This document shows, piece by piece, positions 54,301 through 64,000 of a DNA stretch of 64,000 bases. The position numbers and the translations under genes are program-made. Every line of letters begins with the position of its first letter. Within the stretch, counting starts at the first letter, position 1. This stretch comes from Episyrphus balteatus (Eukaryota > Arthropoda > Insecta > Diptera > Syrphidae): assembly GCF_945859705.1 (NCBI RefSeq), contig NC_079134.1, forward strand, positions 83,584,951 through 83,648,950. The letters run 5' to 3'. The notes under the pieces were generated by a model. The model saw only the letters and a program-made list of their open reading frames with translations. It was not told where the DNA came from and made no database searches.

Positions 54301-54380
54301 TTGTTGGGACAGGGACAACAGGAACATTGATTGAAGTGCCAGGTATGATAGTTCGAGGTGCAGGTAAAACAGGATTGATT

Positions 54381-54607
54381 TTAGATTAGATTGATTAGAT
54401 TAGGTTAGATTTTATTAAATTTCAAAAATGAGTGTTACATATTTTAGTTTTACAAATCTTAAATGACATGGCATAAGCCGTCTGCCAGATTGATGAGTTT
54501 AGAGAATATCATAAATAATTATTTATAGGTGCATATAAAGTTAATAAGTTTTAAGTTACAAATTTATTTATTTATTTATTATTAGTTTTTTTTTTTTTTT
54601 TTTAATA
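54381..54607 (-). other. LINE-E 3' UTR and tail
   Basis: AT-rich sequence after the stop codon of the LINE-E ORF. On the minus strand it ends in a repeated CTAACCTAATCTAATCAATC tract at about 54385-54415, which looks like the short-repeat tail of a LINE. Directly beyond it LINE-C's ORF1 region begins. Confidence 0.6.
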
Positions 54608-56590
54608 TTAAAATTCTTCTCTTAAAATTTGGGTTCTATAGCGGAGTGCCGATTTGACGTATTTAAAGAGAGTATCCGAGTCGCTTCCATTTAAAATAAC
54701 CAGAACTTCTTCGACGGTATATATAGCTTTACCAAGGTATAGTTTTCTTATTTCTATAAGCATTGGGCAAACTCCTACAAAGTGAAGTATATCCTCTCTG
54801 GTGTTCATGTTACATAGGCTGCATTCGATTGGTAGGTCTGGGCGATGGGGTATGTAGTTTATTTGTAGTAGCTCTCCACGTGTTTGGAAAAGTGTAGATA
54901 TTTTTTCAACTGCCACATTTTCATTGAAGTAACTATTTGTACAAAGATTGTATTCTAGCCTGGAGTAATAGGACCTATACACAGAGGCCCGCGCTTCTTC
55001 AATAAATGATTCACGCAAATTTTCATCGAGAACTTGGACTATATTGTATAACTCGGCTTTCATCTCTTCAATGCATGGAGGTCCTAGATGTAGCGGACAT
55101 TTTGTTCTGCTCGCTAGCTCGATCCACTTTTCGAAAAAGGAAGTTTTCTTATCCATGGCGAGATTCGCTACTATTTTAGGTAGACGGGTATCCTTCATTT
55201 TAAGGACTTTGAGAATATAATCAAAGTGAAGTTTCAATGTCACAATAAACATTGGAGGTAAGCCTGTCTCAATGTGAAGCATATAGTTTGGAGTGGTCAT
55301 TGGGAGGTGCAGAATTCGTTTGAGGAAGAAACGCAATAGCTGCTCGACGGCATCATGTTGCGCAACTCCCCACACCTGTGCTGCATACAACATCACTGCT
55401 CTTGCTGTTGCTTGAAAGATTTGATATTTTGCTGAAAGGTTTATATTTTTATTAAGCATACATGCTCTCCATGTTGAATTAATTGCTGTTTTAGCTTTTT
55501 TAAGTTTTTCTTCAAAATGGCTTTTCATGTTGTTTTGAGGTGTTATTATAAGTCCTAGGTACTTATAACTATCCACAATTTCTATTGGTTCCCCTTCAAA
55601 TTTCCATATGAAGTTTCCATGACGTTGTCGTTTTCCTCTACAGAAAATCATTATTTGTGATTTGGCACGGTTAACTGTAAGATTCCATAGCTTACAATAA
55701 TCTTCAAGTTTTGTTATCATCATTTGAAGCTTTATTGGTGTATCTGATAAAAGGAAAATATCGTCAGCATACATTAGTGTTTTAATTTTAAAACTACTTA
55801 TTTCAATTCCACCATTTAAAGCTGGGACAATATCGTTTATGAAAAGAGCGGAAAGAAGTGTGCTTAAGGTGCATCCCTGTCGCAGACCAGTATTAGTTGG
55901 GAAGCTTTCTGACAACATAGTTCCATCCCAAATTTTTGCAGTACAATTTGTATATAATTTTTGAAGACTTTTCAACATTTTTGACGGTACTCCAAGAGTG
56001 GAAAGTTTATAGAACAATAATTTTCTATCTATGCTATCGAATGCGGATTTAAAGTCAACAAAGTAGGCGTAAATATTTTTACCTTGTGAACGGAAGATAT
56101 CAACTAGAGTACTGAGTGTAAAGATGTGGTCAACAGTTGAGTACCCTTCCCGAAAACCAGCCTGACATTCACTAAGTAAATCTTTTTTTTCCACCCAATT
56201 TGAGAGTCGCTTGAATAGGATACCTCCGAAAACCTTTCGTACGGTGTTAAGCAATGATATTCCTCTGTAATTTTCGACTAAATTACGATCTCCTTTTTTG
56301 TAAATTGGAAGTATTACTGCTGATTCAAAACATGCAGGGGACAAATCTTTTTCATACAGGTCGTTGAAAATATGTAGTAAACATTCAGCAAATTCTTCCG
56401 TGCAGTACTTATAAAACTCGTGTGATATGAGATCTTCTCCTGGTGCTTTAGCTTCTTTTAGTTCGCATAATACTATTTTTAGCTCTGCTATTGTGAAAGG
56501 TTGATCCATGTAATGATCTTCAATATGGTTGACACCCAGTGGTACCCTATTGAAATTTAGCAATTTTGTTACTTTATAGATAAGAAACAA
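54608..56590 (-). CDS. LINE-E reverse transcriptase ORF, 660 aa
   Basis: One uninterrupted frame on the minus strand. Motifs: ELKEAKAPGEDLISHEFYK (about 44-62), VILPIYKKGDRNLVENYRGI (92-111), LLSECQAGFREGYSTVDHIF, AYFVDFKSAFDSI (catalytic D178), TNTGLRQGCTLSTLLSALF and LMYADDIFLLS (YADD 274-277). Thumb and C-terminal segments follow, with a Cys-His finger CSLCNMNTREDILHFVGVC (about 590-608). It looks like a non-LTR RT of an L1/Ingi/I-like lineage, but I cannot fix the clade. The endonuclease is missing, so the insertion is 5'-truncated. The first residues are not a true start. RT could still be active. Confidence 0.85.
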   Translation of the reverse strand: MFLIYKVTKLLNFNRVPLGVNHIEDHYMDQPFTIAELKIVLCELKEAKAPGEDLISHEFYKYCTEEFAECLLHIFNDLYEKDLSPACFESAVILPIYKKGDRNLVENYRGISLLNTVRKVFGGILFKRLSNWVEKKDLLSECQAGFREGYSTVDHIFTLSTLVDIFRSQGKNIYAYFVDFKSAFDSIDRKLLFYKLSTLGVPSKMLKSLQKLYTNCTAKIWDGTMLSESFPTNTGLRQGCTLSTLLSALFINDIVPALNGGIEISSFKIKTLMYADDIFLLSDTPIKLQMMITKLEDYCKLWNLTVNRAKSQIMIFCRGKRQRHGNFIWKFEGEPIEIVDSYKYLGLIITPQNNMKSHFEEKLKKAKTAINSTWRACMLNKNINLSAKYQIFQATARAVMLYAAQVWGVAQHDAVEQLLRFFLKRILHLPMTTPNYMLHIETGLPPMFIVTLKLHFDYILKVLKMKDTRLPKIVANLAMDKKTSFFEKWIELASRTKCPLHLGPPCIEEMKAELYNIVQVLDENLRESFIEEARASVYRSYYSRLEYNLCTNSYFNENVAVEKISTLFQTRGELLQINYIPHRPDLPIECSLCNMNTREDILHFVGVCPMLIEIRKLYLGKAIYTVEEVLVILNGSDSDTLFKYVKSALRYRTQILREEF

Positions 56591-56689
56591 GAATCTAAAG
56601 TGTCTATAAAAATATCATGGTTAAAAGGGTGTTTTTTGAGTGAAAATAAAAAGATGGGTCACCCTAATGAAATTTGGTAAAAACATTGA

Positions 56690-57290
56690 TTTTGGAGTGG
56701 AGAGTGACTTTGTTTATCTTGACAAGTTCGTTAAGTTTAGCTTTAGGCCAGCATTAGAAAGTACTTTAATGACTTTACCTGTGAGTTGCTGTAGTTCCTT
56801 TTTAGTTTTCACATGGATTAATACGTCATCAATAACATATGTGTTTTGGCATCCTTCTAGAATTTTTTTCATGAAGCTTTGATAGACTTCTGGTGCCCAT
56901 GCAAGTCCAAATGGTATTCGGGTAAATGTAAATACTCCCCAAGGAGTTGACATCGTGAGGTATTGCTGTGTTCTCTTTGATACCTCGATTTGCCAGAAGC
57001 CTCGTGTACAATCTAGTAGCCCAAAAAACTTAGATCTCTTAATATTTGCTATTATTTGTTCAATGGTTAGTAATGGGTGATAACCTGATAACGTCTACGA
57101 ATATTTTTATTAATGTTTGTGGGGTCGATACATACCCTAATTTTGTTCAGATCAAAAATTTTATTTTTCGATTTTTACTACGCACAACGTATTTCAGGCT
57201 AAATTCACCACGCACATCGATTTCTGTTCCACCGAATGCTATAATTTTTTGTTTTGTTGGCTTTAATTTTTCTTAATTTGGATAAACAAA
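56690..57290 (-). pseudogene. Gypsy protease end and RT fragment
   Basis: Minus strand: KQKIIAFGGTEIDVRGEFSL (protease C-terminus), then RVCIDPTNINKNIRRRYHPL (RT L-D-P-x-x-L-N-x-x-x-R-R equivalent), FFGLLDCTRGFWQIEVSKRT, MSTPWGVFTFTRIPFGLAWA, PEVYQSFMKKILEGCQNTYV and IDDVLIHVKTKKELQQ. The polymerase D-D is present (V-I-D-D-V), though the first residue of the usual Y-x-D-D is changed. It ends at about 56700, with a frame interruption near 57000. It is non-functional. Confidence 0.85.
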
Positions 57291-57616
57291 GAATGTTTAA
57301 GCGCGAATAGACGTCAAAAAAAGTTCGCTCGGCAAAACATTTTTATTTGCATTTATATAATCACATTATAAGACTCAAAGCGTGAAAAGTGATACTTTGG
57401 ACCAGTTAAAAAAAAAATTTAAAAAAACGAAATAATTGCGATAATTAAAGTTTAAATAGTTCTTTTAAAGAAAAATTAAAATCAAATTTTTTTTTTCATA
57501 TATGTAAAAGTTTTTTTTTTTTCCTTTGGTCTGATTGACAACGTGTCATTGGTATTCACACTCTTAAAAATTCTGATAAAATACTATTAGTCCCATTTTT
57601 TTTTTGTGTTGGTATA

Positions 57617-58569
57617 ATGAACCTTGACGGATTACGATCTGCGGGGAAACAGAAAACAATTACTCCCTCAACCTCTTCCGCATCGGCAGTACGCACTCCA
57701 ACAAACACCACCAAACAAACGACACCCACATCCGTACTTAAAAGCATCAACTCAGACATGGACAAGTTGGTTCAGAGAAAAATTGATGATTTATTAAATC
57801 GCTTGACAAAAGATCTCCAAGACCTTCGGACCGATTTTCTCAAACAACTAACAACCATCGAAAACAACTTATTTGCTCTTATAACCGAAGCAAACACATC
57901 GGTGGATGCACTTAAAGACCGAGTTAAAATATTAGAATCACGCCTTGAATCAGAATCTCTCACTATCGTTAATGATGAAGTAACACACCTACAAAAGAGA
58001 TGTGACGTTTATGAACGAAGAGAAGTTTCCTCTGACGCCGTCTTCTCGGCATCCCAGAACTCCATAATGAAAACATCACATCTATATACAACAACATATG
58101 CAATGCCATTGAATGCACCCCTCCTCCTCTGAACGCAGCTTTTAGAATCAAGATGAGAAACAAAAACTCTCTGCACAACTCCCCCATCGTTCTCAAATTC
58201 GGCGCTCCACACGAACGAAACATGGTTTTAAAATGTATTGCTAACTTCCACAAAAACAATCAAAGACAACTCAAATTGGAAGACATTGGTGTTAAAGTGC
58301 AAGCAAAAAAAAATGATGATGATGACACAAGTCAGAGAAACAATATCTACCTGCAAGCAAGTTTGACACCCCGAAACCGCTCATATTTTAAACAGGCAAT
58401 GCGACTAAAACAGAATGGGCTACTCTTCAGCGTTTTTACACGCTCTGGTTCAATTTTTGTTAAGGAGAGAGAAGATTCCGATAGCCTACTCATAAACAAC
58501 AATGCAATTATGAAAGCACTTGCCGACAAAGCGACGACGACTTATCATGATGAAGAAGCTCACCACTAA
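57617..58569 (+). pseudogene. LINE-F ORF1, coiled coil and RNA-binding region
   Basis: The ATG at 57617 (MNLDGLRSAGKQKT) opens a Ser/Thr-rich start. A long heptad-like coiled coil follows (SDMDKLVQRKIDDLLNRLTK to RVKILESRLESESL, about residues 46-112), then K-R-C-D-V-Y-E-R-R-E. A frameshift near 58020 moves reading to another frame: AFRIKMRNKNSLHNSPIVLK, NNQRQLKLEDIGVKVQ, NNIYLQASLTPRNRSYFKQA and SVFTRSGSIFVKERED, with the stop at 58567. Coiled coil, then an RRM-like part, then a basic C-terminal domain is the plan of L1-ORF1p-like proteins that coat LINE RNA. Confidence 0.75.
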
Positions 58570-58682
58570 GATAAAAGTTAAGCGCACCAGCACATCGTTA
58601 ATTGTTATTATTTATTTACTCTCACCACTAAGATAAAAGTTAAGCGCACCAGCACATCGTTAATTGTTATTATTTATTTACT
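58559..58682 (+). repeat. 62-bp perfect tandem duplication between LINE-F ORFs
   Basis: 58559-58620 and 58621-58682 are identical (CTCACCACTAAGATAAAAG... TATTTATTTACT). The first unit contains the ORF1 stop codon. Confidence 0.92.
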
Positions 58683-58862
58683 CTCTATAACTTTATCTCT
58701 CTTTTTTTTTTCTTTCTTTCTTTTTTCTTTTCTTTATTTTTTCTTTATTATTTTTTAATTTCTGTATCACCTTCGATTTATGTAAAAGTGGTTGCTTTGT
58801 GTTTATTTGTTATATTAAATGCATGTTACTTTTTTCTCGCATGAGAGTTTACCAGTACAGAG

Positions 58863-61677
58863 TTGAGTGAAAATGATATGAGTTTCAGAGAGGACAGTGG
58901 GGATGTTTCATTAAAAATTATGCTCAATATTTTTTGCAACAGAGTTATGGGCCTAAAAATTGTTCATATAAATGCTCAAAGTTTGTTTCCGAAAATCGAA
59001 GAATTTCGCTTTTTATTTGAAAAATCGAATATAGATGCAATTTGCATCTCTGAAACGTGGTTTTCTCCTGACATTGAAGATATCTCTTATAAATTAAATG
59101 GTTACATGCTCTTTCGGTCTGATAGATGCAGTCGAGGTGGTGGGGTTGCGATTTTTATAAAGGAGGGGCTAGCCTGTAGAAAGGTTTGTCACTCGTCTGC
59201 GAGTTCATCATACGAATACTTATTCATAAATATATTTGGTGTAGAGAGCGCAGTCTTCTTCTGGGGGTAGTTTACAGACCTAAAAGGTATGTTGACCTTG
59301 AGCCCTTTTATAATAAGTTGATGAAATCAATACCATATCACCAAATATAATAGTCTGTGGTGACTTAAATAATAATATTCTAGCTGATGATAACTTCTGC
59401 GAACAAATGAGCACCTTTGACCTGCATCTCGTAAACTCTACAGTACCTACTCACTTTACTCAAACTTCGAATACTCTGCTAGATATCTTTCTTGTTAACA
59501 GCTATGATGGGGTATTATTCTACAACCAACTTAACGCTCCAACGTTCTCACACCATGATCTCATATTCCTTACATTTGATTTCGAAACTATCTATAGACC
59601 TAATAACCGTTTATCTTTTAAACGAGATTTTAAAAATATTAATAAAACCTCTCTCAAACTTGACATTCGTTCCATACCATGGGAAAATATTTACTTATTG
59701 TCGTCACCAAACGACCAAGTTGAGTTCTTAAACACAAACATTTTATATTTATATAACACCCATGTCCCACTAAAACAAATTAAAACTCGTAATGTTTCAA
59801 AACCGTGGTTCACAAACATAATTAAAAATCTTATTAATCAACGTGACCAAGCATATAGGCGGTGGGTTCGTACTCGGGTTATTGAATTTCAGGAAGTCTA
59901 TAAAGCATTGCGTAATAGAGTGGTCTTAGAGATAAGAACAGCAAAAAACATCATTTTGCAAGTCACCTCCAAACTAAAACCGATGGTAAGAAGCTTTGGA
60001 AAAATTTACGTGAGCTTGGACTTGGGAAACAAAAACCTCAATCTCAACCTAATATTGACAGTGATGAATTAAATCAAAAATTCCTAAATCCTCTTTCTAT
60101 CCCACTATTGGTTGATAATGAGGTTCCAGCTGTTTCCCCTTCACGTTCATCATTCGGTTTTTCTGGTGTAAGCGATCTTGATGTTTTGGAATGCATTCTT
60201 TCAGTGAAATCAAATGCAGTCGGAGTTGATGAAATTAATCCCATCTTTCTTAAAGCCATAATGCCATATCTGCTGCCTTTCGTTACACACATCCTCAACA
60301 GTGTTCTTACCACCGGTATCTTTCCAAGTCAATGGAAATGGCCAAAATTATACCCATTCCTAAAAATGCAGTATGTAATGAATTCAGACCGATCTCTATT
60401 CTCCCCTTCCTTTCTAAAGTTTGCGAAAGAGTAATGCAAAAACAATTAAACGAGTATATTATGAGGAATAAACTGTTAGTTGACATTCAGTCGGGATTTC
60501 GACCCAAACACAGTTGCACTACTGCGCTTATGAAAGTGGTCGAGGATATCAGGAAAAGTCTTGACGACAACGATGTTACCTTTTTGGTCCTTCTAGACTT
60601 TTCGAAAGCCTTTGACATGGTCAATCATTCTCTTCTTCTAAGAAAACTACAGTTCTCCTTCAATCTGTCTTCTGATGTAATCAAACTAATTGCATCCTAC
60701 TTAGGTGGCAGAATGCAAGCTGTGTATCTTGCTGGTAATTATTCAAGTTTCCTTCCTGTTCCCCGAGGTGTTCCCCAAGGATCCATACTGGCACCACTCC
60801 TCTTCTCCCTATATATAAATGAAATCGCGTCCATCATTTTACAATCATCTAGGCACTTTTATGCCGATGACATCCAAATATACAAAAGCTGTTCACTCGG
60901 CCTAATTGAGAATTGCGTATTCACAATTAATGAGGAGCTTGGTTTGATTTTTGGTTGGTCAAGTAGCAACGGCTTAAGTCTCAATCCCAATAAATGCAAA
61001 TGTTTGGTAATTTCGAAAAAACCCTTGGATTTAACCTACTTCCCACCAATTACATTAAACAAATTGCACTAGAATTCGTAAGCACAGCTAAGAATTTAGG
61101 AATGATCTTTAACCGAACGCTAACATGGAACAATCATATTTACTCTATTTTCGGAAAAACTTATGGAATTCTCCGCACTCTTTGGACTTTCCAACAATAC
61201 ACCCCAATAAATACACGATTTATGCTGGCAAAAACCCTAATAATACCCGTATTTACTCAGGGTTGTGAAATTTTCCTAAACTGTGATTCGTTTTGTAAAC
61301 AAAAACTAAAAGTCGCTTTCAAAAGCACCATTCGTTATATCTACGGACTTAGAAATTATGATAATGTTTCGCACTTGAGTATGAGCCTTCTTGATATGTC
61401 ATTTGAAAATTTCCTTCAATTTTGAACCCTTAAAATGCTTTATAACATAATTCAATCACGCGAACCAAATTATCTTTTCGAGATTCTTCGCTTCGCGAAA
61501 TCAAACCGTGCGATCTATTTAATACTCCCTAGATTCAACTGCCTGACATCTGAACGACAATTTTTCATCGCCGCCATCCGACTCTGGAACTCACTCCCAT
61601 CTTCTCTGAGAAAAATAAGTAGCATCAATCATTTTCACAACGAACTAATGGAATTTTTAAAACAACAAAGCAACTAA
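58863..61677 (+). pseudogene. LINE-F ORF2, endonuclease and reverse transcriptase
   Basis: Endonuclease: KIVHINAQSLFPKIEEF (N), IDAICISETWFSPD (E), RCSRGGGVAIFIKEGL, a frameshift at about 59265, IIVCGDLNNN (D-x-N), LLDIFLVN and FSHHDLIFL (S-H-H where S-D-H is usual). RT in shifting frames: FRPISILPFLSKVCERVMQK, DIQSGFRPKHSCTTALMKVV, FLVLLDFSKAFDMVNHSLLL, VPRGVPQGSILAPLLFSLYI, HFYADDIQIYKS (YADD). C-terminal: FNCLTSERQFFIAAIRLWNS and HFHNELMEFL, stop at 61675. At least four frameshifts or stops (about 59265, 60070, 60340, 61070, 61425). Confidence 0.88.
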
Positions 61678-61924
61678 CTTAACCTTTAATAGTCTATCTT
61701 TTTTTTTTTCCTTATCTATTTCTTGCCATCTAGGTTTACATCTATTTATTATTAATATTATATTATTCTTTTCAATTTAACTGTCCATAATAAAGGACTA
61801 AACATGTACAATAATGTTTTTATATTCCATGCATTATATTATTCACAAACTTGCACTATTTTATAAGATTTATCTTACTGTGTTAGTATATAAAAATACG
61901 TAATAAATGAAAATGAAATAAAAA

Positions 61925-62930
61925 TGAATTTGATTTGCTTATCAAACTGACTGGAAGCACGTTGCACTGCGCGGCGGTGTCGAGCTTGACTTTGATTTTT
62001 TTTTCTTCTATTTTTATTTCCTCGTATCAATTTTTTGTTTCGTTTTTATTTGTTTCTGATTTTATGAGAGATAGCACAAATAGAACGCTTGAATCGTCAC
62101 TAGTATTGTCACTTTCATCATCAGATCTTGTGCTTTCATGTAGTGTGTATACTTTTTACTTGTCGAACTTTTTTCTTCGCTGAAAGCACAGGTCGGTAAA
62201 ATGGCCAGTTCTTTTACAGTTTTGGCATTTTTGTTTGTATGCTGTGCACTTATTTTTGGCATGATCTGTTCCACAACATTTGCATGTGTAGGTGAATGAA
62301 GATATCGATTTTGATGATTTTATGTGATAGTGTGGGGCATACCTTTTTATTGCATCGGCTGCTGCTGTGCAATTGCTGTGAGGCTATCTTGCTTGCTCAA
62401 CATACCTTTATAGCTTGATCAAATTTGATGTCATCTTCAGCTAATAATTTTTCAGGCAGACTATCGTTTCTTATGCCCGTTACTATTTTGTCCCTCAATA
62501 ATAAGTCTTCAAGATTTTCAAATGCACAGTTTTTTCGATTGATTTTTTATTTTTGTGAAGAATTCTTCTGAGTAAGCATATTGAATGTGTACCTTTCAAA
62601 TGTTAAACTTACTCTAGGAGAAAAATGCTCCTCAAATTTTTTAAATAAAGGCTCTACTTTGTCTTTTCCGGCATCTTTGAAGGAAAAAGAATTATAGATA
62701 TTTGCTGCATCTGCTCCTATGCCTATGCATGACATAAAAGTTGCCACTTGAATTGTTTCTGGTTTTTTTGTTTAATTGTGCAGCAATCTCAAACCATTTG
62801 TAAAGCTGAATCCAATTTTTCCATGCCAATTATAGGTTTCCACCGGATATTTGGAGCGGCTTTGGTGGCTTCTTGTAATTAGCTGCACTCGCAGTTTCAT
62901 TTTGAGGATTAATTTCAGGCATTTTATTTT
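61925..62930 (-). pseudogene. Gypsy gag with zinc knuckles and protease start
   Basis: The ATG at about 62922 (MPEINPQNETASAANYKKPP) opens a frame that shifts after PLQISGGNL. Then ATFMSCIGIGADAANIYNSF, VEPLFKKFEEHFSPRVSLTF and ERYTFNML, a frameshift, LIDRIVIGIRN-like text, CKCCGTDHAKNKC and CQNCKRTGHFTDLC (two knuckles, the second CX2CX4HX4C), and finally VKLDTAAQCNVLPVSLISK, the protease active site with D-T-A where D-T/S-G is usual. LINE-F interrupts the protease here. The changed G and the frameshifts make it inactive. Confidence 0.85.
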
Positions 62931-62960
62931 ATGAACTTTTTTCTTAAATTAAAAGTTTAA

Positions 62961-62976
62961 GCCACTTCTGACACCA
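62961..62976 (-). promoter_or_regulatory. Gypsy primer-binding site, tRNA-Leu type
   Basis: On the minus strand TGGTGTCAGAAGTGGC lies directly after ...CTTGACA. It fits the 3' end of a tRNA-Leu (…CCACTTCTGACACCA type) and stands between the tentative LTR and gag. Confidence 0.65.
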
Positions 62977-63168
62977 TGTCAAGTGGGCAATGATTAAGTA
63001 AAGACTGAAGTGTTCTTTTATTGAGAAGTCATAAAAGTTAACTTAATACAAATACATGATGTTTATGAGATGTTTAATATAGGTAAAGCAGAGGTAATCA
63101 ACCTATATGACATTCATCTTCTGATGAATCGGCCATTTGCAATTAACATAAAATTCACAGTGATCCCA
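62977..63168 (-). repeat. Tentative gypsy 5' LTR
   Basis: On the minus strand this reads TGGGATCACTG...CACTTGACA, 192 bp with TG...CA ends and an AATAAAAG signal near 63033. No partner LTR exists in the window, so the outer end is uncertain. The next bases on the minus strand (TGGCGACAAGGA at 63191-63169) also look like a primer site, so a second element or a different end is possible. Confidence 0.45.
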
Positions 63169-64000
63169 TCCTTGTCGCCACTTTTGTGTATTTAAAAAGA
63201 AAACTATGCAGTTACTTCAATGCAAAGGTATATTTATTTCCAAAGACTACTACAAGATAAAATCTTATGATAAAGTATCCAAAAACAAATTTAACAAAAT
63301 GAATAAACTTACAATAAATAAAATAATTTTTACATAATAAGGAGTTATATAAATAATAATAATTTTTACAAAAAAGGTTTATAAATTTTTACATAAAAGA
63401 TTTACAACAAAATAAGATAATTTTTGTTTTTTTTTTTTTTATTTAAAAAAAATGGTAAATGGATTTTTCCCATTTAAATCCGAATTTTGGTAATTGACTC
63501 TGTTTCCTAAAGTAAAAAGATACTTTCGAACTTATTTTCACCTGTATTCGATTTTATTTCAAAAAAAAAAAAAAACAAATTATACCTAACTACAAGATTT
63601 CAAACAAAGAATCATGAAATTAAAAAAATGAAAAAATAAACAACGCACCGTTCTGAGAATAAGTGAAACGAATAGCTTTTCACTTGTTCACTCAGGTGGC
63701 AAATGTAGAGCGGCCGCGGTTTCGGCATGCCCATAATACAGCCCCCCTCCCACCGTGAATTACATGCGTATTTCCTAAAAAAAAACATGCTTTTCCCTTC
63801 AACTGATTTTTAAAGTACAATAAAAATGTTTGATTCTTTTACAAGAAGCGGAACAAAATTTTAAACTGTTTAGTTTTCACTATCTTATTAGTTTTCACAA
63901 CAAATTTTGGCCACGGGAGAGTCAATTTTGAGGTGTGAATTTTTGTTTTCACACCGAAGAGGTACCTATAGCATGTATTTGTAAGTCTAACCGTTGATTT
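63169..64000. other. Non-coding stretch, nothing firmly recognised
   Basis: AT-rich to 63660 with A and T tracts, then a short GC-richer patch (GCGGCCGCGG near 63712, CAGCCCCCCTCCCACCG near 63740). No coding sequence, repeat partner or RNA gene seen. Confidence 0.4.

Larger units (their letters stand above)
22175..54380 (-). mobile_element. LINE-C, jockey-type LINE split by LINE-B and two MITEs
   Basis: On the minus strand: ORF1 (54300-52877), ORF2 endonuclease (about 52850-51717), then LINE-B inserted, then RT and C-terminus (24945-22303), and a TAAATAAATAAA tail at about 22175-22195. The 14-bp sequence AGAATTGCGCAAAT lies on both sides of LINE-B (24932-24945, 51717-51730), and the frame ...NLFAQF is continued by FFSQS on the far side. 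The right end is bordered by LINE-E and is probably truncated. Confidence 0.85.
57281..61924 (+). mobile_element. LINE-F, plus-strand LINE with ORF1 and ORF2
   Basis: The element has a 5' UTR (57281-57616), ORF1 (57617-58569), ORF2 (58863-61677) and a 3' UTR ending in AATGAAAATGAAATAAAAATG at about 61924. It lies between two parts of a gypsy protease, in opposite orientation. AATTTGGAT at about 57275 and AATTTGAT at about 61927 may be remains of a TSD. Both ORFs carry frameshifts. Motifs place it in the broad jockey/CR1 group, and it has no RNase H. Confidence 0.8.
56640..63168 (-). mobile_element. Gypsy-type LTR element, split by LINE-F
   Basis: Minus-strand order: tentative LTR (63168-62977), primer site, gag (62930-62160), protease start (about 62000-61925), LINE-F on the opposite strand (57281-61924), protease end (about 57290-57170), RT fragment (57165-56690). 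The left LTR, RNase H and integrase are missing. LINE-E begins close to the left edge. Between protease and RT the reading jumps from K-N-K-I-F-D-L to N-K-I-R-V-C-I-D, so some sequence is lost there as well. Confidence 0.75.

Noticed and set aside
63700..63760. NotI-like site GCGGCCGC and SphI-like GCATGC as a sign of cloning vector
   Set aside because: No further vector sequence follows. Single restriction sites occur by chance.
1..64000. CRISPR arrays, operons, ribosome-binding sites
   Set aside because: The window is eukaryotic. The short repeats seen are transposon termini or microsatellites, not spacer-separated arrays.

Overview
This is AT-rich animal DNA, almost certainly from an insect and possibly a fly. 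The family mix suggests this: Loa-type and jockey-type LINEs, BEL/Pao, copia and gypsy LTR elements, and hAT, Tc1/mariner, PIF/Harbinger-like and piggyBac-like DNA elements. The host species cannot be fixed from the sequence. I recognise no host protein gene, tRNA, rRNA or CRISPR array. Nearly everything that can be identified is transposable-element sequence.

Left part (1-22000). A 3.4-kb non-autonomous DNA element with an 8-bp target-site duplication (TSD) carries a nested PIF/Harbinger-like MITE. It is followed by a Tc1-like element with long inverted repeats and a transposase relic. At 8755-15991 lies a gag-only BEL element with near-identical LTRs. It is split by an apparently intact copia element (10594-15299, identical 236-bp LTRs, one 1356-residue polyprotein). 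Beyond it are a Tc1 transposase fragment, a hAT-type MITE, a set of direct repeats and a gypsy gag relic.

Central part (22100-54380). This is a deep nest of transposons, each inserted into the previous one. A Loa-type relic borders LINE-C (jockey-type). LINE-C is split by LINE-B (Loa-type, ORF1 + EN + RT + RNase H, 14-bp TSD). LINE-B is split by LINE-A (jockey-type), LINE-A by a BEL/Pao element (33006-42177), and that by a hAT element (33466-36548), which holds two smaller elements. Side insertions include a 2.9-kb foldback palindrome, a 1.1-kb palindromic TA element, a piggyBac-like MITE, a second copy of the same hAT family, and a TA element studded with an eight-fold repeated motif. Most layers are supported by TSDs, by a host reading frame that resumes across the insertion, or by an empty site in the second hAT copy.

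Right part (54380-64000). LINE-E has one uninterrupted 660-codon reverse-transcriptase ORF. A gypsy-type element on the minus strand (gag, protease, RT fragment, one tentative LTR) is split by LINE-F on the plus strand, which has a coiled-coil ORF1 and a frameshifted ORF2. The last 800 bp hold nothing I recognise.

Taken together, the window reads as an insertion sink (heterochromatin-like or TE-cluster-like). The only proteins that look intact and possibly functional are the copia polyprotein and perhaps the LINE-E RT. Everything else is broken or non-autonomous and would need enzymes supplied in trans.
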